A stretch of 64,000 nt of DNA from Lysinibacillus odysseyi 34hs-1 = NBRC 100172 (GCF_001591965.1 NZ_BCVX01000002.1:62001-126000), one strand, 5' to 3'; numbered from the stretch's first letter, positions 23,255 through 33,180 are shown. Notes: a model not told the origin generated them from the letters alone. Numbers and translations are program-made.

Positions 23255-23380
23255 GCAATGAAAAAGCCTCACTCCTTTTATGAGTGAGGCAATTTAGGGT
23301 GTGACAAGCTACAGCATCATAAAATTATGTGCCGATTCCTTGTCTTTCCCTTTGCTGCCTCTCTGGACAATCTTTAAAAG
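23255..23380 (-). promoter_or_regulatory. PyrR-dependent attenuator between pyrP and pyrB
   Basis: On the minus strand the leader contains the PyrR-binding sequence GTCCAGAGAGGC within a stem-loop (about 23345-23375), followed by an antiterminator segment. A 9-bp terminator hairpin GCCTCACTC/GAGTGAGGC then runs into five T (23261-23290). Known mechanism: UMP-bound PyrR stabilises the first hairpin and lets the terminator form, which switches off pyrB and downstream genes. Confidence 0.92.
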
Positions 23381-23390
23381 GTACTTCTAC

Positions 23391-24725
23391 TTATTTATTA
23401 TTATAGTCTTCTACATGTTTATCGCGTCCCGGCAAGACCAGGTTTAAAATAACTCCGATAATTGCTGCAAGCGCCATTCCCTCAATCGCAAATGATTCGT
23501 TGAAACGGATGGCTGCACCGCCGATTCCGACGACAAGGATAACAGAAGCGATTACCATGTTACGGTTATTACTGAAGTCTACTTTACTCTCTACCAGCAT
23601 ACGCAGACCGCTTGAAGCAATAATCCCGAATAACAGGATGGAGATACCGCCAAGTACTGCGGTTGGAATCGTGGAAATTAAGGCCATTGCTTTCCCAAAG
23701 AAGGAAATAATGATCGCAATAACTGCTGCTCCCATGATTACATACACTGAATACACTCTCGTAATCGCCAGAACCCCGATATTTTCACCATACGTAGTTT
23801 TTGGCGGACCGCCGATCAGTGCGCTTGCAAATGTACCAAGTCCGTCTCCGAGCAAGGAACGGTGCAAGCCGGGATCTTTTATATAATTACGATTGACTAC
23901 TTTTCCTAATACAAGCTGGTGTCCAATATGCTCTGAAATGGTTACAATGACAATCGGTACCATTGCGAGCAGGATTTTTGCTGTAATATTAAATTCATAA
24001 TCCACACCAGGGATTAAAAAATCCGGTAAGGCAAACATTGACGCTTCTTTTACAGGGGTAAAATCGACAATCCCGATTGCTATTGAATAAAGATAGCCGA
24101 CAATCAGACCGAGTAAAATCGGCATAGCGCTTAAAATATTTTTAAAGTATACATTGAAGATGATTGCTGCAAACAGGGTGACAAGTGCTGCAGAAAAGTG
24201 CTTGCCACTATATTGGGAGACCGTCTCCATAACTCCCGTGGCCTTATTTAATACTTCAACATTGATGTTCATCGCCATATTTACTGCTGTTCCCGATAAG
24301 CCTAGACCGATTACAATGATGACCGGTGCCACAACAATCGGAGGCAGTAAGCGCATCAACCACTTATATCCTGTCGTCCATATTAATAGAGAGACAATCG
24401 CATATACAATACCGACAGCCATGGCGCCAATCATTGCATTTCCCGGATTGATGCTCATGCCCGCTTCATCTAGCCCCGCTGCTAAAATAATCGGTGAGAT
24501 GAAGGCAAAGGATGATCCTAAATACGCTGGTACTTTAAACTGTGTAACAAGCAAGAATATGATTGTAGCAATACCGCTTGTTAATAAGGCAATGGCAGGG
24601 CTTAACCCCACTAGCTTTGGTACTAAAATCGTAGAGCCGAACATAGCAAACATATGCTGGAAGCTTAGTGTAAGCAGCTGGCCGCCCGTTGGTTTTTCGT
24701 TGATATCCAATACTGGTTTTGACAT
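23391..24725 (-). CDS. pyrP: uracil:proton symporter (uracil permease)
   Basis: A 444-residue integral membrane nucleobase permease of the NCS2/UraA type, with about 12-14 hydrophobic segments. The N-terminus has GGQLLTLSFQHMFAMFGSTILVP and the substrate site region contains ISEHIGHQ and the GGPPKTTYGENIG motif. It lies between pyrR and pyrB and is controlled with the operon. Only 20 bp separate it from pyrR, too short for a second attenuator. Confidence 0.95.
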   Translation of the reverse strand: MSKPVLDINEKPTGGQLLTLSFQHMFAMFGSTILVPKLVGLSPAIALLTSGIATIIFLLVTQFKVPAYLGSSFAFISPIILAAGLDEAGMSINPGNAMIGAMAVGIVYAIVSLLIWTTGYKWLMRLLPPIVVAPVIIVIGLGLSGTAVNMAMNINVEVLNKATGVMETVSQYSGKHFSAALVTLFAAIIFNVYFKNILSAMPILLGLIVGYLYSIAIGIVDFTPVKEASMFALPDFLIPGVDYEFNITAKILLAMVPIVIVTISEHIGHQLVLGKVVNRNYIKDPGLHRSLLGDGLGTFASALIGGPPKTTYGENIGVLAITRVYSVYVIMGAAVIAIIISFFGKAMALISTIPTAVLGGISILLFGIIASSGLRMLVESKVDFSNNRNMVIASVILVVGIGGAAIRFNESFAIEGMALAAIIGVILNLVLPGRDKHVEDYNNK

Positions 24726-24745
24726 CCTTGGTTCCCCACTTTTAT

Positions 24746-25306
<561 letters not shown>

Positions 25307-25344
25307 CTATATGTTTTATGTTTGGTAGTGTGTGCTATCCCAAA

Positions 25345-25490
25345 TAAAAAATCCTCTAGATTGTCTCTAGAGGATTTGGAAAGTTCGCGTGTGGAAATAG
25401 CGCGTACGTAAAGATTTGCAGCACAAATCATTCGTCGCTTCACATGTACCTTCTCAGCCTCTCAGGACTGCCATTAAAGGTGAATATTTA
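25345..25490 (-). promoter_or_regulatory. PyrR-dependent attenuator upstream of pyrR
   Basis: On the minus strand, the PyrR-binding loop CAGTCCTGAGAGGCTG lies at about 25447-25480. A long antiterminator-forming stretch follows. The terminator is a near-perfect 12-bp stem AAATCCTCTAGA/TCTAGAGGATTT with a T run at 25342-25376. It sits between the promoter and the pyrR ATG and gives UMP feedback on the whole operon. Confidence 0.93.
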
Positions 25491-25543
25491 GTTTCACTCG
25501 TCAACAGATTCGCTCTCGTCGAATCTTTTGTTTAACTGTTGCT

Positions 25544-25572
25544 AGTATAGACCCGGCAAAATCGTAAGTCAA
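25544..25572 (-). promoter_or_regulatory. sigma-A promoter of the pyr operon
   Basis: On the minus strand TTGACT (25572-25567) and TATACT (25549-25544) are separated by exactly 17 bp. Transcription would start close to 25537 and run into the PyrR leader. It is the only strong promoter seen for the ten-gene operon. Confidence 0.85.
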
Positions 25573-25645
25573 GGGTATTCGAAGAGGTCGGACAACTAAA
25601 ACGATATGTTTTTAAATTCTGAATTAACAGTTTACATAAACAGGC

Positions 25646-25679
25646 ATATAAAAAGCACGGGAAAAGAAATTCCCATGCT
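25646..25679 (-). terminator. terminator after rluD
   Basis: On the minus strand a 10-bp stem AGCATGGGAA/TTCCCGTGCT with one G-T pair is followed by TTTTTATA. It ends the lspA-rluD transcript just before the pyr promoter, separating the two units. Confidence 0.9.
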
Positions 25680-25700
25680 CGGCCTAGCATAATGCACTTT

Positions 25701-26600
25701 TTATTTTAACGTTTGAAGCAGATGCTCAAAATCATCAGGAAGCGGAACGGAAAACTCCAGATACTCTCCTGAGGCAGGGTGGTCAAAACCGAGTACACCT
25801 GCATGCAATACTTGTCCACCAAAATCAATTGTCTTCTTCGGCCCGTATTTTGGATCGCCTACAAGCGGATATCCAATATAGTTCATATGAACACGGATTT
25901 GGTGTGTACGGCCTGTTTCAAGAAGACATTCTACAAGTGTATAATCGCCGAACCGTTCAATGACTTGAAAATGGGTCACAGCATGCTTCCCGCCATCCAC
26001 TACTGCCTGCTTTTGGCGGTCTTTTGGGTCGCGTGCAATCGGTGCGTCGATTGTTCCCTTATCATGAGCAATATGGCCATGAACAAGCGCTGTATATTTG
26101 CGTGTTACAGTTTTTTTGACAAGCTGATTCACTAAACTTTCATGTGCCTTGTCATTTTTAGCAACCATTAGAAGGCCCGACGTATCTTTATCGATACGAT
26201 GGACGATGCCTGGTCGTAAGACGCCATTAATACCGGATAGGTCATGGCAATGATACATCAGTCCATTGACTAGAGTTCCAGTCATATGCCCCGGTGCCGG
26301 GTGTACCACCATGCCCCGTGGCTTATTCACAACAAGTACATCAGTGTCTTCATAAACGATATCAAGCTGCAGATCTTCTGCTACAACTTCAAGCGGCTCA
26401 GCTTCCGGCACATCGATTTCTACGATATCCCCTGCCTTCACTTTATACTTCGCCTTTATTGCGGCTCCGTTTACCTTTACAAGGCCATCTGTAATCCAAT
26501 TGCTGATCTGCGTACGTGACCACTCAGATTGCTGGCTTGATAATGCCTTATCAATACGCTCTCCGGCATATTGCTCCTCAATTGTATATGTTTCAATCAT
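25701..26600 (-). CDS. rluD: RluA-family 23S rRNA pseudouridine synthase (RluD-like, YlyB)
   Basis: A 299-residue pseudouridine synthase. The N-terminal S4-like RNA-binding domain covers about residues 1-75, and the catalytic domain contains the HRIDKDTSG motif with the catalytic aspartate and the GRTHQIRVHM motif. In the lspA-ylyB-pyrR order it matches B. subtilis YlyB. The exact uridines modified are not shown by sequence. Its start overlaps the lspA stop by 4 bp. Confidence 0.93.
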   Translation of the reverse strand: MIETYTIEEQYAGERIDKALSSQQSEWSRTQISNWITDGLVKVNGAAIKAKYKVKAGDIVEIDVPEAEPLEVVAEDLQLDIVYEDTDVLVVNKPRGMVVHPAPGHMTGTLVNGLMYHCHDLSGINGVLRPGIVHRIDKDTSGLLMVAKNDKAHESLVNQLVKKTVTRKYTALVHGHIAHDKGTIDAPIARDPKDRQKQAVVDGGKHAVTHFQVIERFGDYTLVECLLETGRTHQIRVHMNYIGYPLVGDPKYGPKKTIDFGGQVLHAGVLGFDHPASGEYLEFSVPLPDDFEHLLQTLK

Positions 26601-27076
26601 CTTTTCACCTTTTTCTTTTCTGTTCGATCATCTAGTATGATGGCGATTAGCAGCATGATGACTGCAATTGTCAATGCAGCGTCCGCAATATTAAAGATTG
26701 GGAAATGGTAATCGATAACGGGAATGAGTACATCCACGAAATCCACTACTTCCCCTGAAAATAGCCGGTCAATAAAGTTTCCGGCCGCACCGCCTAGTAA
26801 GATCATTAAACTTACCTGGAAAAACGGCTTTCCTTTTGCCTCGGTATGATAAAAGTAAACAATCGCTGCGATTACACCAATCGTCACAACTGTAAAGAGC
26901 CACATTTGTCCTTCCAGCATCCCCCACGCTGCCCCGCGGTTTCGATGAGACAGGAGGCCAAGCCATGGGTCCCAGATCCCAATCCGTTCGCCAAGCTCCA
27001 TATTTTTAACTACCATCCACTTTGTTATCTGATCCAGAAAAATAACAAGCGCGGCTAAACTATAATACTTATACAC
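26597..27076 (-). CDS. lspA: prolipoprotein signal peptidase (signal peptidase II)
   Basis: Aspartyl protease that cleaves signal peptides from lipid-modified prolipoproteins in the membrane. The 159-residue protein has four hydrophobic segments. Family motifs are DQITKW, the GNFIDR segment, VVDF and the FNIADAALTIAV segment, which together carry the catalytic aspartates. Confidence 0.96.
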   Translation of the reverse strand: MYKYYSLAALVIFLDQITKWMVVKNMELGERIGIWDPWLGLLSHRNRGAAWGMLEGQMWLFTVVTIGVIAAIVYFYHTEAKGKPFFQVSLMILLGGAAGNFIDRLFSGEVVDFVDVLIPVIDYHFPIFNIADAALTIAVIMLLIAIILDDRTEKKKVKR

Positions 27077-27106
27077 ATTAGACGCCCCCTACACGATATC
27101 TTAACC

Positions 27107-27136
27107 ATTCTACCATAGGAAGGAGAAGGAAAACAA
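27107..27136 (-). promoter_or_regulatory. candidate promoter for lspA-rluD
   Basis: TTGTTT and TAGAAT on the minus strand are 18 bp apart, about 30 bp upstream of the lspA start. The -35 element overlaps the T-tract of the preceding symporter terminator. Moderate match only. Confidence 0.4.
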
Positions 27137-27165
27137 AAAAAGCATTGCTGATTTCTCAACAATGC
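27135..27165 (-). terminator. terminator after the symporter gene
   Basis: On the minus strand GCATTGTTG pairs with CAGCAATGC (one G-T pair) around a 6-base loop and is followed by seven T. It lies 15 bp after the symporter stop codon. Confidence 0.9.
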
Positions 27166-27179
27166 AAGCTTATATCCAA

Positions 27180-28748
27180 CTAGGCTGTTTCTGACTCTTT
27201 TGAATGTACCTTTACCATAAACTCATTTACATCAGCAGGTACTTTACGATCAAGCAGCGATACAATAATCACCGCCAGGAAGCCTACTGGTACTGTTACA
27301 ATACCAGGAATTTTAAATGTCAGGAACGCCGGCACTGTACTTGGTAGGAAGATCATCCACATAGAAACGACCAAACCGACAATCAATCCTGCAATTGCTC
27401 CCTTCTCTGTCATTCCTCTCCACCAAATACCAAGAATGAATATCGGTGTAAAAGTACTTGCCGCTACAGTAAAGGCTAATGCTACCAGATGGCCGATCGA
27501 AGCATCTTTTACAAGCAAACCAAGCGCACCGTAAATAATAGCTAAAATAAGAATTGCTACTTTCCCCGCCATTACACGCTGGCGCTGTGTCAATTCCTTT
27601 TTAGCAAATGTTCCATACAGATCATGTGCCAGCGCACCAGAGCTTGCAATAAACAACCCGGATAAGTTTGAGAAAATCGCGGCAAATGCTCCTGCAATGA
27701 CAAGACCGAGCAGCCATTCTCCGCCAAGCGCTTGTGCTGTGGAAGGAATAACCATGTTATTTCCGCCTGTCACCATATCAGCCATGACTTGCTTACTCGC
27801 CTCTCCCCCTAGGAAAATGCCACGGCCTACCGTTCCTAAATACACTGCAAATAAGAAGAATACCGAAGCAATGGCGATGGCCATAATTGCTGATTTACGT
27901 GCTGCCTTTGCACTCGGGTTTGTATAAAAGCGCAAGAGGATATGCGGTAGGCCAATCGTACCAAGCGCTAAACCAATCGTCATACTGATCGTATCCCAGA
28001 ATGTCGGGAAATAGAAACCTGTCCCACTCCAGCTTTCCCCGTTAAACTCCAGATCCTTACCGTCAAGTGCGTACGGAGACGTATCGGCAATCGGCCCAGT
28101 AAACGAATTTATACCATCCAGTACTTTGTCATAATGAAGGCCGCTATAGATTGCAACTACTGCCATAATAATGAAAGCACCTAAACGAATCCATAATTCC
28201 AATGCTTGATTAAGCGTCGTTCCTTTCATACCGCCGACCCCTACGTAAAATACCATAACAGCACATGTAAAGATAATGCCAAATTCATAGGAAGTGCCAA
28301 AGAACATACTTAAAATTTGTGCTGCCCCCAAAAGTTGAGGCGCCGCATAGAAACCGGAAATAGCAAATACGACAAGCACTGCTGCAAGCCTTGCACGCTT
28401 ACTGTGAAAACGGTAGCCTAAAAAATCAGCCACTGTATAGGCTCCAAACTTGCGCAGCGGTCCGGCTACGAAAATAGCCAGCAATGTTAAACCAATCGAG
28501 AAGCAGAAAGCATAATAGGCGCCGTCATAGCCAAGCTGGAACGTCAACCCGGCGATCCCAAGGAATGTCGCAGCACTTAAATAATCACCGCCGATTGCTG
28601 AACCGTTCGTAAACCATCCAAAACTCCGGCCGCCCACGAAAAATTCAGATGCGTTGTCATTCTTTTTTGTTAAATACGTAATATAGACAATAGTCCCCAT
28701 CAGGAAAATCGTCATAATCATTTTAGGAGACAGCAATAAATCCATCAT
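27180..28748 (-). CDS. sodium:solute (acetate-type) symporter
   Basis: A 522-residue member of the sodium:solute symporter family with about 13 membrane segments. Family features include the N-terminal SEFFVGGRSFGWFTNGSAIG and the GLPHILLRFYTNPSA signature near residue 265, which is characteristic of the ActP/YwcA acetate and monocarboxylate subgroup. It is translated from an ATG that overlaps the stop of a DUF485 gene by one base, the usual partner arrangement. The substrate is inferred from this pairing; acetate, pyruvate or another short acid are possible. Confidence 0.88.
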   Translation of the reverse strand: MMDLLLSPKMIMTIFLMGTIVYITYLTKKNDNASEFFVGGRSFGWFTNGSAIGGDYLSAATFLGIAGLTFQLGYDGAYYAFCFSIGLTLLAIFVAGPLRKFGAYTVADFLGYRFHSKRARLAAVLVVFAISGFYAAPQLLGAAQILSMFFGTSYEFGIIFTCAVMVFYVGVGGMKGTTLNQALELWIRLGAFIIMAVVAIYSGLHYDKVLDGINSFTGPIADTSPYALDGKDLEFNGESWSGTGFYFPTFWDTISMTIGLALGTIGLPHILLRFYTNPSAKAARKSAIMAIAIASVFFLFAVYLGTVGRGIFLGGEASKQVMADMVTGGNNMVIPSTAQALGGEWLLGLVIAGAFAAIFSNLSGLFIASSGALAHDLYGTFAKKELTQRQRVMAGKVAILILAIIYGALGLLVKDASIGHLVALAFTVAASTFTPIFILGIWWRGMTEKGAIAGLIVGLVVSMWMIFLPSTVPAFLTFKIPGIVTVPVGFLAVIIVSLLDRKVPADVNEFMVKVHSKESETA

Positions 28749-29125
28749 TATTCCACCACCTTATTATCAGATGGCTGCTTACTATGTTCATACTTGATGA
28801 TTTCATCTTCATATTTTACTAAACGCCGTTCATAGAGGACCGTATGGATTCCGGCAATAAGAACGGCCATCATCATAGCAACGATGGTTGTTACAAACCA
28901 TGTGAATGTCATACCGCCCCAGAACTTGGAAAATGCCAAATCAGGTAAGAACCAGTTCATGATGGGAATGGAAAAGATAAAAATAAAATAAACAATAGTC
29001 AGGGTCAATCCGGTCGATAATTCGCCCTTCATGATTCCTCTAATCTGCGGATCCAGCGGCTTTAAATCCTTTACATCCACTGTCCCTGCCTCTACATAGT
29101 CATAATCTCTGTAATCCCCTGCCAT
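28748..29125 (-). CDS. DUF485 membrane protein partner of the symporter
   Basis: A 125-residue protein of the DUF485 family (YjcH-like), with two membrane helices at about residues 38-62 and 70-95 and a charged C-terminal tail. It is the obligate upstream neighbour of acetate-type sodium:solute symporters in many bacteria. Its role there is probably accessory; no catalytic motif is visible. The ribosome site AAAGGGGGG lies just upstream. Confidence 0.88.
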   Translation of the reverse strand: MAGDYRDYDYVEAGTVDVKDLKPLDPQIRGIMKGELSTGLTLTIVYFIFIFSIPIMNWFLPDLAFSKFWGGMTFTWFVTTIVAMMMAVLIAGIHTVLYERRLVKYEDEIIKYEHSKQPSDNKVVE

Positions 29126-29288
29126 AAAAGCCCCCCTTTTATGAAATTACCATTCTTATAACAATTGTATAGTTTTTCTTCCTACATACCCTTACACTTT
29201 TTCACTGTACTAATACAACTTTCTGCTATTTTATGTATAATAATTTAATATACTGATTATTTCTGCAACACTATTGGGGGGTAGAAAA

Positions 29289-30500
29289 ATGATACGAATT
29301 TACCTGGAAATAATGGATGATGAGGAGAGGGCTGAAATCCATGAATGGCTTGATAATTTTCTAGAGTCAAAGTATGAGCTGGTTGGGGAACTTTCCTATG
29401 CAAATATTTACATTAAAGAAATCAACCGTCTTTTTGACTGGGTAGGAGTAAAGCGGTTTAAAAAGAGCAATCCCCGCTGTGTGATCGTACCGATTGTACA
29501 TGAGCGCCTGGCCCACTCCTCACCGATCGCCATGGAACTTGAATTACCTTACTTACTTATTAAGCCTGTGCAAAAAAACAAATTCATGCGCGCAGCCAAA
29601 AAGCTTCAGGCCATATTTGATGCCCATAGAATCGAACCTGTCAGCTATGCTGAGCTCTCGACTGAGCTTGCACAAACACGCTCTCCTTTCTATAAGGCTT
29701 TTCTCCGGAGGCTCGTACGCGGGGAAATGACAGACGAAAAAGAATTTTTCGAAGCAAGATCGCATGTTCAAGTCGGAAACCTTCCGAATACCGTTCTGTT
29801 TCTTCAAGGGTTTTTATTACACGAAAAGCAACTAACGGTGGATCTGTGCAGTAAAATTATCCAGCATAAATTAGAAGAATTGCTATCACCTATTACCGGC
29901 ATTTCTTTTCTTTATTTTAACAGCTATTTACTCGTGCTCGTCCGAGTACCTTCCCCCTATGTATCGTTCAAATATTGGGCAGCAGGAGTGAATGCACTGG
30001 CAATGGCAATTGAACAGTTGAAAAGGGAACAGATTTATTTGTACCTAGGCATTGGCAACACCTTTGAAAAACCGCTTGATCTTCATCAATCCTATCTACA
30101 GGCTCGTAAGGCAAGAAAAAAACCACCTGTTGACTGTATCCACATCCGTTATTTCGAGGATCTGGCAACACATCCATCCATCATTAAAGCAATTGATCTT
30201 ATTGAACAAACATGCCATGAACCGATCAATATCCAAAATATCGCAGGTCATACCGGGTTCAGTCCGACTCATTTTGGACGCCTGTTTAAAAAAGAGACCG
30301 GGCGTAATTTTCCTGAGTATGTTGCGTATACACGACTGATTCAGTCATTAAAAGGGCTGCGTCGGACAACCCATACACTTGAGCAGATCTCGGCAGATTA
30401 TGGATTTAATACACCCAATTACTATAGCGGAACCTTTAAAAAATACGTCACCTTATCCCCTAGTGAGTATCGTCAGACAAAAGAAATTTTCTTTAAATAA
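29289..30500 (+). CDS. AraC-family regulator with a degenerate receiver-like N-terminus
   Basis: A 403-residue protein with two helix-turn-helix motifs in the last roughly 100 residues (INIQNIAGHTGFSPTHFGRLF, then LEQISADYGFNTPNYYSGTFK), the AraC/XylS DNA-binding signature. The first roughly 110 residues resemble a response-regulator receiver fold, with an acidic MDDEE near residue 10 and a Lys-Pro at 92-93. No clear phosphoacceptor aspartate is seen. The ATG at 29289 follows a GGGGGG ribosome site; an upstream in-frame TTG overlaps that site and is rejected. It is divergent from the DUF485-symporter pair, so it probably controls that pair. Confidence 0.85.
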   Translation: MIRIYLEIMDDEERAEIHEWLDNFLESKYELVGELSYANIYIKEINRLFDWVGVKRFKKSNPRCVIVPIVHERLAHSSPIAMELELPYLLIKPVQKNKFMRAAKKLQAIFDAHRIEPVSYAELSTELAQTRSPFYKAFLRRLVRGEMTDEKEFFEARSHVQVGNLPNTVLFLQGFLLHEKQLTVDLCSKIIQHKLEELLSPITGISFLYFNSYLLVLVRVPSPYVSFKYWAAGVNALAMAIEQLKREQIYLYLGIGNTFEKPLDLHQSYLQARKARKKPPVDCIHIRYFEDLATHPSIIKAIDLIEQTCHEPINIQNIAGHTGFSPTHFGRLFKKETGRNFPEYVAYTRLIQSLKGLRRTTHTLEQISADYGFNTPNYYSGTFKKYVTLSPSEYRQTKEIFFK

Positions 30501-30546
30501 CCCTTCAGGTGTCGGTTTTGACGTGATAAATATGCTATTGCAAAAC

Positions 30547-30584
30547 AAAAAACTAGAAGGACGCCTTTCTGCCCTTCTAGTTTT
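30547..30584. terminator. bidirectional terminator between araC-type regulator and carboxypeptidase
   Basis: AAAACTAGAAGG pairs with CCTTCTAGTTTT around a 12-base loop, with A-rich and T-rich flanks. It serves both the plus-strand regulator and the minus-strand peptidase, which converge here. Confidence 0.88.
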
Positions 30585-30588
30585 CTTA

Positions 30589-33180
30589 TTATCGTTTACT
30601 TGCCTCTGTCGCTCCGATTAATCCTACTGTCTGATTTCGTCGCCAGACATCATCCCACTGGCTGAATGATACCGGGCCTTCATTAGAATACTTTGCAATT
30701 TCCACAGTCATCGCCGGCATCTTCTTCACTTTCGTAAACCAGGATTCAGATGCAGCAGTCGGTTTCTTCGGGTTCGGTGGAACAACGGAATAACCTGTTA
30801 CATTTGCTACACTTTTTACTAAATTATAGTTCCTCGTATGATTGCTCATACTGTCATAACCCCAATAAATAATTTGACCGGAAGAATGGTACGTAATGTA
30901 TGATTTAAACGGCTTTGCTAATACAAAATCCCGCAGCGCCTGTGATTCCGGTTCGGAAAAAGGAGCAATACCCTTATAATTTTTAAAGGCAGGCACATTG
31001 TATGGAGGCGTCAATATGATAGAGCTCCAAGTTGCATCAAAATTGCGGTTTAAATCCACTCCCCGTATATTTGCCTTCCAACGGGCGACATTTGAGCTGC
31101 CATTAATTTTTCTTACTACATCTTTATTAGCAACAGCATTCAGACCATTTTGCACAAGTGTCACACCATCTGGGTTCATCATTGGAATGAACCATATACT
31201 TGTCTGATCAAGCACGTTCTTCACCTGATAGGAGCCAAATTTCGATCCTCTTATATAATGATAGGAATATTGGTCTATCATTTCCATCAGTACGTTGGTC
31301 GTCATATACTCTCGCGCATGCATAGAAGCATCCATTAAAATTTCCTTTTTGCCGTTTCCTACTCGAAGGGCATAAATAGGACGCCCTTCAACCGATTTTC
31401 CGATTGCCTTCAGTTCGGTAAATTCCGGGTAAAGCAGGCTGAATACCTTTAACTGATACTCCATTTCAAGATGTGTCACATTTTTTGCCGGATTGACGAT
31501 ATCAGTATGCGTAAAATCACCAAGGTCTACATACCCTGCACCGCCTAAAAATTCAATGATTCCTGCTGAAGCTGTAATATTTTTCAACTCTATTGTTGTG
31601 TTTGCTTTAATTGTTCCAACCACTTTACCAGTTGAAAGCTTAACAGTTGTATCTGCCTGAGCTGTGATTACTTCTGGATATTTTGACGGTACTACTGTCG
31701 TCAAACCTGATGCTTCATCCGTTTCAACGACCGCCTGGCGAGGAAATGTGTATGTTTTGCCGCTTACCGTAATCTTATAATGAGCGCCATCAAACCCGGA
31801 AGCCTTAATGACTGCTCCTGCTGCTAGCTCTCCCGCTGCTTTTCCTTCGGCTGAAAAAGCTGTAGCTTCAGTAAGTTTTATATTTTTCCGGGTATTAATA
31901 TATGTCTGGCTAACAGCAATATACCCATCCTTCTGACCTAGCTTTACTTTATAGTATTTATCGGTAATCTCGACAACCTGAAGCTTCGTTACCCTATTGC
32001 CTGTAAGAATTGCCTTGCCATTCGGTGCATCCACTATTTGGAATGCCTGCTCTGTGCGCACAGCTCCTAAAACTGTACTTTTTCCGGGAACGCTTTCTTC
32101 TGCAGCAGGTATAACAGCATCCGGTGCCACATAGTATTTTTTACCGCCTGCGGAGACAATCACCAAATGCTTATCAGCTAAATAAGTGATAGGCACAACA
32201 AATGACTCATTTTGCCAAACTCCTACCTGATTTTTCATGTTACGTGAGGCATATAGAGGCGTACCAGCTACAATTGAGGCACTTTTTACTTTTGAAAAAT
32301 CTACTTCCTGCTCTACTTTTTCGTCTTCTGTTTCAGGTATTTGGCTTCCTTCACCTTTTACAGGGATTTCTGCTACCTGCTGCTCACTGCTCTGCACAGG
32401 TGCCTGTACTTCTGCTTGTTCCGCTTCGGTTTTGTTTTCCAAACCTTCGGATGATATTTCCTGCTTATCTGCTAAGCTTGAGCTTTCTTTTTTCTGTCGA
32501 TTTGATTCACTAGGTAAATCCGGTTCCTTTTCTATCTGTGCCACTTGTAGAGCCCTTACTAAAAACGAAGCGAACTGACCACGTGTTACAGTATCAGTTG
32601 GATTGAATTGCTTTACCATCGTAATCCCTGCATACTCAAGTGCTGTAATTGCCTCCTGCTTTTCATTATCAATTGCTTTATGTATGTCCGTGATGGAAGT
32701 TTTAAAACCCCTATGTTTATAGTCTGCTATTAGATCTCTGCCAAATACATCATGCATCATGCGTACAATAACAACAGCCATATGCTGCCGTTGCATTTTG
32801 TTATTCGGATTCAGATAGCCGGAAGCGCCCTGGAAAATCCCTTCCTCGTACAATAGCGCGCTTAACTGTAATAATTCTTCATCACTCTTTATCGGAACAT
32901 CCTCAAAACGATCATCTGTTAATGCATCCTCCGGAATTTCATAGCCTTGCCCTACAATAAACCTCCCCAATAGACGAACAACCTGTGAACGTGTAATATT
33001 GGCATCCGGCTTATATGTACCATCTGAATAGCCGCCGATAATATCTTGCTCATATAATTGCTTAATGGCCTTTTCATGTGTGTTTCCTGCAATATCTACA
33101 AGCGCAGCATCTGCAGGAGATCCGCTGAAACTAAAGCATAGCATGCCCGCAGCAATAAGGGGGCCCCATTTTCGTTTCAT
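30589..33180 (-). CDS. S-layer-anchored M14 zinc carboxypeptidase
   Basis: An 863-residue exported surface protein. A signal peptide (residues 1-25, ending SPADAA) is followed by three S-layer homology (SLH) repeats at about 29-75, 85-150 and 155-215. A Glu/Gln/Ser-rich linker spans about 215-290. A beta-rich region of about 300-560 looks like several SH3-type modules. The M14 metallocarboxypeptidase domain covers the C-terminal roughly 290 residues. Its zinc ligands are HARE and the His of TYHSSGQ, and the catalytic glutamate is in TVEIAKYSNEG. SLH repeats bind pyruvylated wall polymer, so the enzyme should sit on the cell surface. The likely substrate, wall peptides or external peptides, cannot be fixed by sequence. 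Confidence 0.9.
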   Translation of the reverse strand: MKRKWGPLIAAGMLCFSFSGSPADAALVDIAGNTHEKAIKQLYEQDIIGGYSDGTYKPDANITRSQVVRLLGRFIVGQGYEIPEDALTDDRFEDVPIKSDEELLQLSALLYEEGIFQGASGYLNPNNKMQRQHMAVVIVRMMHDVFGRDLIADYKHRGFKTSITDIHKAIDNEKQEAITALEYAGITMVKQFNPTDTVTRGQFASFLVRALQVAQIEKEPDLPSESNRQKKESSSLADKQEISSEGLENKTEAEQAEVQAPVQSSEQQVAEIPVKGEGSQIPETEDEKVEQEVDFSKVKSASIVAGTPLYASRNMKNQVGVWQNESFVVPITYLADKHLVIVSAGGKKYYVAPDAVIPAAEESVPGKSTVLGAVRTEQAFQIVDAPNGKAILTGNRVTKLQVVEITDKYYKVKLGQKDGYIAVSQTYINTRKNIKLTEATAFSAEGKAAGELAAGAVIKASGFDGAHYKITVSGKTYTFPRQAVVETDEASGLTTVVPSKYPEVITAQADTTVKLSTGKVVGTIKANTTIELKNITASAGIIEFLGGAGYVDLGDFTHTDIVNPAKNVTHLEMEYQLKVFSLLYPEFTELKAIGKSVEGRPIYALRVGNGKKEILMDASMHAREYMTTNVLMEMIDQYSYHYIRGSKFGSYQVKNVLDQTSIWFIPMMNPDGVTLVQNGLNAVANKDVVRKINGSSNVARWKANIRGVDLNRNFDATWSSIILTPPYNVPAFKNYKGIAPFSEPESQALRDFVLAKPFKSYITYHSSGQIIYWGYDSMSNHTRNYNLVKSVANVTGYSVVPPNPKKPTAASESWFTKVKKMPAMTVEIAKYSNEGPVSFSQWDDVWRRNQTVGLIGATEASKR

